10,944 nt of DNA from Thioalkalivibrio sp. (GTDB taxonomy: Bacteria > Pseudomonadota > Gammaproteobacteria > Ectothiorhodospirales > Ectothiorhodospiraceae): the NCBI GenBank assembly GCA_007119005.1, contig SKQM01000214.1, positions 1 to 10,944 of the forward strand. The letters are read 5' to 3'. Below the pieces are notes generated by a model. It was not told where the DNA came from. It ran no database searches and saw only the letters and a list, made by a program, of their open reading frames with translations. Below, piece after piece: positions 6,722 through 10,944 of the stretch; within the stretch, counting starts at the first letter, position 1, and each line of letters begins with the position of its first letter. Both the position numbers and the translations under genes were made by a program.

Positions 6722-8366
6722 CGCTCGCCATCCAGTTCTTCATCAACTGTGCCACCCGCTTGGGGTCCTCCCGCACGATATTGCGCGCGGTCTCCAGGTT
6801 GTTCTCGTAGCTGCGGTTCGCGGCCTGTGGTCCGGTCAGCGCCTTGCGCGGCTCGTGCCCGAGCCCCAGTGCCTCGTCGCCCCCGCCCTCGCCTTCCCCG
6901 GCCAGCGCCAGGCGGGCCAGGTAATCCTCTTCCTGACGGGTCGCGATGCCACGCTCGGCAAGGGACCGGAGCAACGGCCGGACCACCGTCAATGCCAGCA
7001 CCAGCACCAGCACCACCGCCATCAACGTCTTGGCCAGATCCAGCACCCAGGGCTCCTGCCACACCGGCGGCTCGGGCAGCGGCTCGGGCACCTCCACCGG
7101 GCGGAAGGAGGCGTTGATCACGTTCACGCTGTCACCGCGTTCGGCGTCGAAACCCACCGCCTCGCGCACCAGCGTGGTGATCCGCGCCAGTTCTTCGTCG
7201 CTCAGCGGCCCCCGCTCCAGCACGCCTTCCGCGTTGGGGCGCTCCTGGTGATCGACCACCACCGCGACCGACAGACGGCGCAGGCCGCCGGGCGCCTCCC
7301 GGATATGGCTCACGGTGCGATCGAGTTCGAAGTTGCGCACCGAACGCCGGCTCACGGACCCGGGCTGGTCCTGCCGGTCCTGGGCCTGACCGAATTCACC
7401 GATCCTGCCGGTCTCGGGTGGCTGGTTGGTCAATGCCCCGGGCACACCCATCATCCCGCGGTCGCGGCGCTCGTCCTCGGAGATCTGTTCGCTGCGCACC
7501 GCCGACCGTTCCGGGTCATAGACTTCGGTAGTGCGCTCCACCCGCGAGAAGTCCACGTCGGCTGCCACCTGGGCGCGGATCGCATCGACGCCCACGATCG
7601 GGCTGATGATGTCCATGATCCGCCGCACGTAACCTTCCTCCAGACGGCGCGTGAAATCGAGCTGCTGGCCAGTCGCGGCGAGCCCGTCCATGTGGCTGTG
7701 CGGCTGGGTGAGCAGACGCCCGCGCTGGTCCACGACGGTCACGTTTTCGGGATCGAGGTCGGGAATGCTGGACGAAACCAGATGGACGATACCGGCCACC
7801 CGCCCCTCGTCCAGCGAACGTCCGGCGTAGAGATTCACCAGTACCGAAGCCGTGGGCCGCGTGCGTTCGCGCACGAACACCGACTGCCGCGGCAGCGCGA
7901 GATGCACCCGTGCGCTCTCGACACTGTCCAGCGTGGCGATGGAACGCGCCAGCTCGCCCTCGACCGCGCGATGGTACCGGGCATCCTCGATCAGGCGGCT
8001 GGTCCCCAGTCCCTGGTCCTTCTCCAGCAGCTCGAACCCGAATCCGGAGGCCTTGGGCAGGCCCTCGGTGGCCAGCTTCAGCCGGGCTTCGTGCAGTTGC
8101 CCGGCAGGCACCTGCAACGCGCCGGAGGCGGGATCCAGCCGGAACGGCACACCAGTCCGGTCCAGCGCCTCCATCACCTGGGCACTCTCGCGCTCCGGCA
8201 GGTTGGGGAAGAGCACCACGTAGGCCGGCCGGGTGAGCCAGAGCACCAGGCTGACCACCAGCGTGACAGCCGCGGCCGCCGCCACGATCAGGCCGATCTG
8301 GCGTTCCAGCGGCAGGCTGGCAAGTCCGCGGAACTGGTCATTGATGGTTGCGAGTGAGGTGGCCAT
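6705..8366 (-). CDS. fliF: Flagellar MS-ring protein FliF
   Basis: FliF assembles the MS ring in the inner membrane, the base on which the C ring and export apparatus are built. The 553-residue product has two membrane segments, about 24-44 (IGLIVAAAAAVTLVVSLVLWL) and about 443-462 (AKTLMAVVLVLVLALTVVRP). They flank a large periplasmic region with the ring-building motifs, including FELLEKDQGLGTSRLIEDARYHRAVEGELARSI-like sequence around residues 110-145. The cytoplasmic C-tail (about 515-549, NNLETARNIVREDPKRVAQLMKNWM) is the FliG-binding helix pair. The start is 36 nt after fliE, with a GGGGA sequence upstream at a long spacing, so it may rely partly on coupling. Length and topology are normal for the family. 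Confidence 0.98.
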   Translation of the reverse strand: MATSLATINDQFRGLASLPLERQIGLIVAAAAAVTLVVSLVLWLTRPAYVVLFPNLPERESAQVMEALDRTGVPFRLDPASGALQVPAGQLHEARLKLATEGLPKASGFGFELLEKDQGLGTSRLIEDARYHRAVEGELARSIATLDSVESARVHLALPRQSVFVRERTRPTASVLVNLYAGRSLDEGRVAGIVHLVSSSIPDLDPENVTVVDQRGRLLTQPHSHMDGLAATGQQLDFTRRLEEGYVRRIMDIISPIVGVDAIRAQVAADVDFSRVERTTEVYDPERSAVRSEQISEDERRDRGMMGVPGALTNQPPETGRIGEFGQAQDRQDQPGSVSRRSVRNFELDRTVSHIREAPGGLRRLSVAVVVDHQERPNAEGVLERGPLSDEELARITTLVREAVGFDAERGDSVNVINASFRPVEVPEPLPEPPVWQEPWVLDLAKTLMAVVLVLVLALTVVRPLLRSLAERGIATRQEEDYLARLALAGEGEGGGDEALGLGHEPRKALTGPQAANRSYENNLETARNIVREDPKRVAQLMKNWMASDGAAV

Positions 8367-8402
8367 GGTTAAGATTCCGTCCCCTGTTCAAGACTTTTCC
8401 GG

Positions 8403-8720
8403 TCAGACCGGCATTCTCATGACTTCCTGGTAGGCCGAAAGCAGCCGGTTGCGCACCTGGCTCACTGCCTCGAAGGAGATGCTGGCCTTCTGCATCGCCA
8501 CCATCACCTCGGCCAGGCTGACGTCGGGGTCACCCATCTCGAAGGCGGTGGCCAGACTGCGCGAGGCCTGCTGGGTCTCGTTCACCTGATCCAGACTCTG
8601 CTTCAACAGGTTCGCGAAGTCCGGGGCCCCGGCACCACGCGGTGCGGACTGCTCCAGACCGGCGCTCTGCGCCAGCGCCCGCATCTGGGCCAGTACCTGG
8701 TTGATCTGCATCTCGCTCAT
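8403..8720 (-). CDS. fliE: Flagellar hook-basal body protein FliE
   Basis: FliE is a small exported protein that joins the MS ring to the proximal rod and is among the first export substrates. The 105-residue product has the family's usual size and C-terminal pattern: DVSLAEVMVAMQKASISFEAVSQVRNRLLSAYQEVMRMPV closely follows the conserved FliE end, with the V-M-x-A-x-Q-K-A-S core and a final M-x-M/I-x-V. A good GAGGT ribosome binding site (8728-8732) lies 7 nt before the ATG. It is the first gene of the fliEFGHIJ unit and follows a 100 bp AT-rich gap after fleR. It has no signal peptide, as expected for a type III substrate. Confidence 0.97.
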   Translation of the reverse strand: MSEMQINQVLAQMRALAQSAGLEQSAPRGAGAPDFANLLKQSLDQVNETQQASRSLATAFEMGDPDVSLAEVMVAMQKASISFEAVSQVRNRLLSAYQEVMRMPV

Positions 8721-8820
8721 CTCGCTTACCTCGAACTCTTATGAAGATACGTTTTCAAGCTGTTTATTTACAAACTTTTCATTGGTAGCTATCCGGCCAT
8801 CCATCCCGGAGATCACGGGC
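8721..8820. other. AT-rich intergenic gap between fleR and fliE
   Basis: This gap is much richer in A and T than its neighbours, especially 8740-8785, and probably holds the fliE promoter. I find no sigma-54 site with correct spacing. The closest is TGGATGGCCGGATAGCT on the minus strand (8787-8803), where 11 instead of 10 bases separate GG and GC. Inverted arms GGCCATCC and GGATGGCC span the fleR stop codon, but no T run follows, so this is not a clear terminator. Confidence 0.4.
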
Positions 8821-10164
8821 TCACGGGATGGCCAGTCCGGCCTCACGCAGCCGAGCCAGCTTGTACCGCAGGGTACGGGGACTGATCCCCAGACGCGCCG
8901 CAGCCTCCTTGCGGCGGCCACGCTCCGCGTGCAGCGCGCCAAGAATCAACTGTCCCTCGCGGGAACGCAGATCGTCGCCCAGCACCTGAGGCGGAGATGC
9001 GGCTGTCTCGACGGCGCTCCCTGGAGCCCCGGAAACCGGCGTCGCCGACTCCAGGCGGATGCTCGCGCCGTCGATGCCGCGCCCATGGCGCAGGATCAGG
9101 GCGCGCTGCATCACGTTGTCGAGTTCGCGCACGTTTCCCGGCCAGCCGTGTTTCATCAGCTGCGCAGCCGCGCAGGGCATCAGCTCGGGCACCTCGATGC
9201 CGCGCCCGTGCACGGACAGGAAATGGCGGGCAAGCGGGAGGATGTCGCCGAGACGTTCCCGCAGCGGCGGGATGGTCAGCGGGAAGACACTGAGTCGGTA
9301 GAAGGGGTCCTCGCGGAAGCGGCCTGCCTGCACCTCGGCGCGGAGGTCGCGATTCGAGGTCGCGATCACGCGGACATCCAGCGCGATCGGACGCTTTCCG
9401 CCCAGGCGCTCGACCTCGCGCTCCTGCAGAACGCGCAGCAGCTTGCCCTGCAGCCCGAGGTCCATTTCCGAGATCTCGTCCAGCAACAGGCTACCGCCCT
9501 GCGCCAGTTCGAATTTGCCGGGCCGGGACTCGTGGGCGCCGGTGAAGGCACCGCGTTCGTGGCCGAACAGCAGGGCCTCGAGCATGTTCTCGGGGATGGC
9601 CGCGCAGTTGATCGCGACAAATGGGCCCTTGGACCGGCCAGAGCAGGCATGCAGGTAGCGGGCAAAGACCTCCTTGCCCACACCCGACTCACCGTTCAGC
9701 ATCACCGTGACATCGGACCGGGCGACGCGGGTCGCGAGGTCCAGCAGCTCCCGGCTGCGCGGATCGTGCAGCACCAGCCCTTCGGCCGCACCTGCGGAAT
9801 CCACGCTGAACTGACGCACGCGTTCCGCGATCGCTCCGGCGGTGAACGGCTTCACCAGGAAGTCGGTCGCGCCCTCGCGCATCGCCGCGACCGCGGCCTC
9901 GACGCTGCCGTCGGAACTGGTCAATACGATCGGCAGGTCCGGGTTGCGGCCGCGGGCCTGGCGCAGGAACTCGATGCCGCCCATCGGCTGCGCCTCGCGG
10001 CTGGCGAACACGATCGCGATCGGCTCGCGCCCCAGCCAGTTCAGCGCCTGGGCGCCGTGGTCCGCCTCCAGCACCCGGCAGCGGTCATGGGAGAGATGCT
10101 CGCGCACCCGGGCACGCAGGCCCGGATCCTCGTCCACCAGCAAGACCGCAGGAGCTTCGATCAT
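8821..10164 (-). CDS. fleR: FleR/FlrC-type sigma-54 activator with degenerate receiver domain
   Basis: FleR is an NtrC-family activator that turns on later flagellar genes with sigma-54, normally after phosphorylation by FleS. The 447-residue product has a receiver domain (about 5-118), an AAA+ domain with Walker A GESGVGKE (158-165), the sigma-54 contact loop GAFTGA (205-210) and Walker B LLLDE (226-230). WPGNVRELDN lies near the AAA+ end, and a Fis-type helix-turn-helix (ERGRRKEAAARLGISPRT, about 415-435) closes the protein. The C-terminal half matches remembered Pseudomonas FleR closely. In the receiver, the acidic E12/D13, T82 and K105 are kept, but the phospho-acceptor Asp is replaced: the segment reads VFASREAQPMGG, with S55 at the Asp site. 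GAGAGG lies 9 nt before the ATG. No fleS gene is adjacent. The activator itself looks functional. Confidence 0.94.
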   Translation of the reverse strand: MIEAPAVLLVDEDPGLRARVREHLSHDRCRVLEADHGAQALNWLGREPIAIVFASREAQPMGGIEFLRQARGRNPDLPIVLTSSDGSVEAAVAAMREGATDFLVKPFTAGAIAERVRQFSVDSAGAAEGLVLHDPRSRELLDLATRVARSDVTVMLNGESGVGKEVFARYLHACSGRSKGPFVAINCAAIPENMLEALLFGHERGAFTGAHESRPGKFELAQGGSLLLDEISEMDLGLQGKLLRVLQEREVERLGGKRPIALDVRVIATSNRDLRAEVQAGRFREDPFYRLSVFPLTIPPLRERLGDILPLARHFLSVHGRGIEVPELMPCAAAQLMKHGWPGNVRELDNVMQRALILRHGRGIDGASIRLESATPVSGAPGSAVETAASPPQVLGDDLRSREGQLILGALHAERGRRKEAAARLGISPRTLRYKLARLREAGLAIP

Positions 10165-10185
10165 CCGCTACATCCTCTCGTTTCC

Positions 10186-10221
10186 ATCGGGACCGCCAGC
10201 GACGGAACGCCGTCGCCCGAT
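10186..10221 (-). repeat. Strong stem-loop in the fleR leader
   Basis: GCGACGG-CGTT-CCGTCGC forms a perfect 7-bp stem with a 4-nt loop (10199-10216). Flanking ATCGGG and CCCGAT can extend it with an asymmetric bulge. It lies between the predicted fleR transcription start (about 10230) and the ribosome binding site, so it would be in the 5' leader. No T run follows, so it is not a terminator. It may affect stability or translation of the mRNA. Confidence 0.55.
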
Positions 10222-10238
10222 CCGGCTCACGGAAGAGT

Positions 10239-10255
10239 AAGCAGGAATGATGCCA
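10239..10255 (-). promoter_or_regulatory. Sigma-54 promoter of fleR
   Basis: On the minus strand this reads TGGCATC-ATTC-CTGCTT. The GG and GC are exactly 10 nt apart and TGGCA plus TGCT match the consensus; three less important positions differ. It is in the fleQ-fleR gap with a leader of about 66 nt, preceded by an A-rich stretch. In Pseudomonas the fleSR promoter is activated by FleQ; the same is inferred here. Confidence 0.75.
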
Positions 10256-10310
10256 GTAGATTTTTTCTTTCAGATACAACAGGAAGGAACACCCGGCGGG
10301 CGCCGGAACG

Positions 10311-10944
10311 TCAATTATCCGGCGCGTCCTCGGGGCGGGCGATGCCGAACTTGCGGATCTTCTCGACCAGGGTCGTGCGGCGCATTCCCAGCAGCTTGGC
10401 CGCGTGCGCGACTACGCCGTTCGCCTCGTCGAGTGCGCGGCGGATCAGCCCCATCTCCAGATCGTTCAGATATTCCTTCAGGTCGATACCGTTCTCAGGG
10501 AGCTGCAGCGCCACGCCCGTTGCAGGCGGATCCATTGCCGCCAGGCCGTCATCCTCGGACCCGGTATCGCCAAAGCCCTGGCGGAACTTCGGCGGCAGAT
10601 CCTGCAAGGCCACGGTCTCTCCCGGGTGCAGAATCGCCAGACGCTCCACCAGATTCGCGAGTTCACGAACGTTGCCGGGCCAGGCGTATACCGACAATGC
10701 CCGCAACGCGGAGGCGCCGAGGCGGACCGTGGCCCGGCCCTCACCCTCCATGCGGGCCGTGAGCTCGGCGAGCAGCAGCGGCAGATCGCCGAGTCGCTGA
10801 CGCAGCGGCGGCATCTCGATCGGGAACACGTTCAGGCGGTAATAGAGGTCTTCGCGGAACTTCCCGTCGGCGATCGCGGTTTCCAGATCCCGGTGCGTGG
10901 CCGCGATGATCCGGACATCGCAGGCGATGCTGCGGTTGCTGCCG
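10311..10944 (-). CDS. fleQ: FleQ/FlrA-type flagellar master regulator (N-terminus beyond window)
   Basis: FleQ is the sigma-54 activator at the top of the polar flagellar cascade; in Pseudomonas it also binds c-di-GMP and is antagonised by FleN. Only the last 210 codons are visible, in frame from base 10943. They cover the end of the AAA+ domain (DVRIIAATHRDL, GKFREDLYYRLNVFPIEMPPLRQR, WPGNVRELANLVERLAI), a variable linker, and the Fis-type helix-turn-helix near the end (VVAHAAKLLGMRRTTLVEKIRKFGI). The remembered Pseudomonas FleQ C-terminus, including LDLKDYL...LEQGLI and RRTTLVEKMRKYG, is very similar, which separates it from FleR and other NtrC proteins. The GAFTGA loop, Walker motifs and receiver-like N-terminus lie outside the window. 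The 146 bp after it holds the fleR promoter. Confidence 0.94.
   Translation of the reverse strand, partial: GSNRSIACDVRIIAATHRDLETAIADGKFREDLYYRLNVFPIEMPPLRQRLGDLPLLLAELTARMEGEGRATVRLGASALRALSVYAWPGNVRELANLVERLAILHPGETVALQDLPPKFRQGFGDTGSEDDGLAAMDPPATGVALQLPENGIDLKEYLNDLEMGLIRRALDEANGVVAHAAKLLGMRRTTLVEKIRKFGIARPEDAPDN

Noticed and set aside
6336..8357. Long open frame of 673 codons on the plus strand, opposite fliF
   Set aside because: Antisense shadow of fliF and part of fliG caused by GC codon bias; no domain, and the opposite strand is clearly coding.
8787..8803. Sigma-54 promoter for fliE
   Set aside because: GG and GC are separated by 11 bases rather than 10 and the rest of the consensus is poor.
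10291..10304. Intrinsic terminator after fleQ
   Set aside because: The CCGGC/GCCGG stem is only 5 bp and no T run follows on the minus strand.
8701..10800. Long open frame of 699 codons on the plus strand, opposite fleR and fleQ
   Set aside because: It is antisense to two well-supported genes and crosses their intergenic region; its composition is His/Gln/Arg-rich with no recognisable domain, typical of shadow frames in GC-rich DNA.

Overview
The window is a flagellar gene cluster, with every recognisable gene on the minus strand. Transcription runs from right to left in the order fleQ (3' end only), fleR, fliE, fliF, fliG, fliH, fliI, fliJ, fliK, fliL, fliM (5' part only). The DNA is GC-rich. 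A FleQ/FleR-type pair of sigma-54 activators ahead of fliEFGHIJ-fliK-fliLM is a layout of polar-flagellated Gammaproteobacteria. FleQ, FleR and FliG look Pseudomonas-like, but fliK directly after fliJ is not the Pseudomonas order. I infer a gammaproteobacterium outside Pseudomonas, perhaps Chromatiales/Ectothiorhodospiraceae; the family is a guess.

Region by region: 10311-10944 holds the C-terminal 210 codons of FleQ, the master sigma-54 activator. Next comes a 146 bp gap with a well-spaced sigma-54 promoter and a strong leader hairpin. fleR (8821-10164) encodes a second sigma-54 activator. After a 100 bp AT-rich gap, fliE-fliF-fliG-fliH-fliI-fliJ are tightly packed (fliF/fliG overlap by 17 nt, fliH/fliI by 4 nt). 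A 114 bp gap with a second sigma-54 promoter precedes fliK. A 263 bp gap with a consensus sigma-54 promoter precedes fliL and fliM.

Together the genes make the MS ring (FliF), the rod adaptor (FliE), two C-ring proteins (FliG, FliM), the export ATPase and its regulators (FliI, FliH, FliJ), the hook-length ruler (FliK) and a stator-associated membrane protein (FliL). FleQ and FleR are the activators expected to act on the sigma-54 promoters.

The structural genes look ordinary and intact. The unusual part is regulatory. The FleS sensor kinase gene normally found between fleQ and fleR is absent, and the FleR receiver has Ser where the phosphorylated Asp should be. This suggests that FleR here has been uncoupled from phosphorelay control. 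I did not see a new kind of system, mobile element, CRISPR array or RNA gene.
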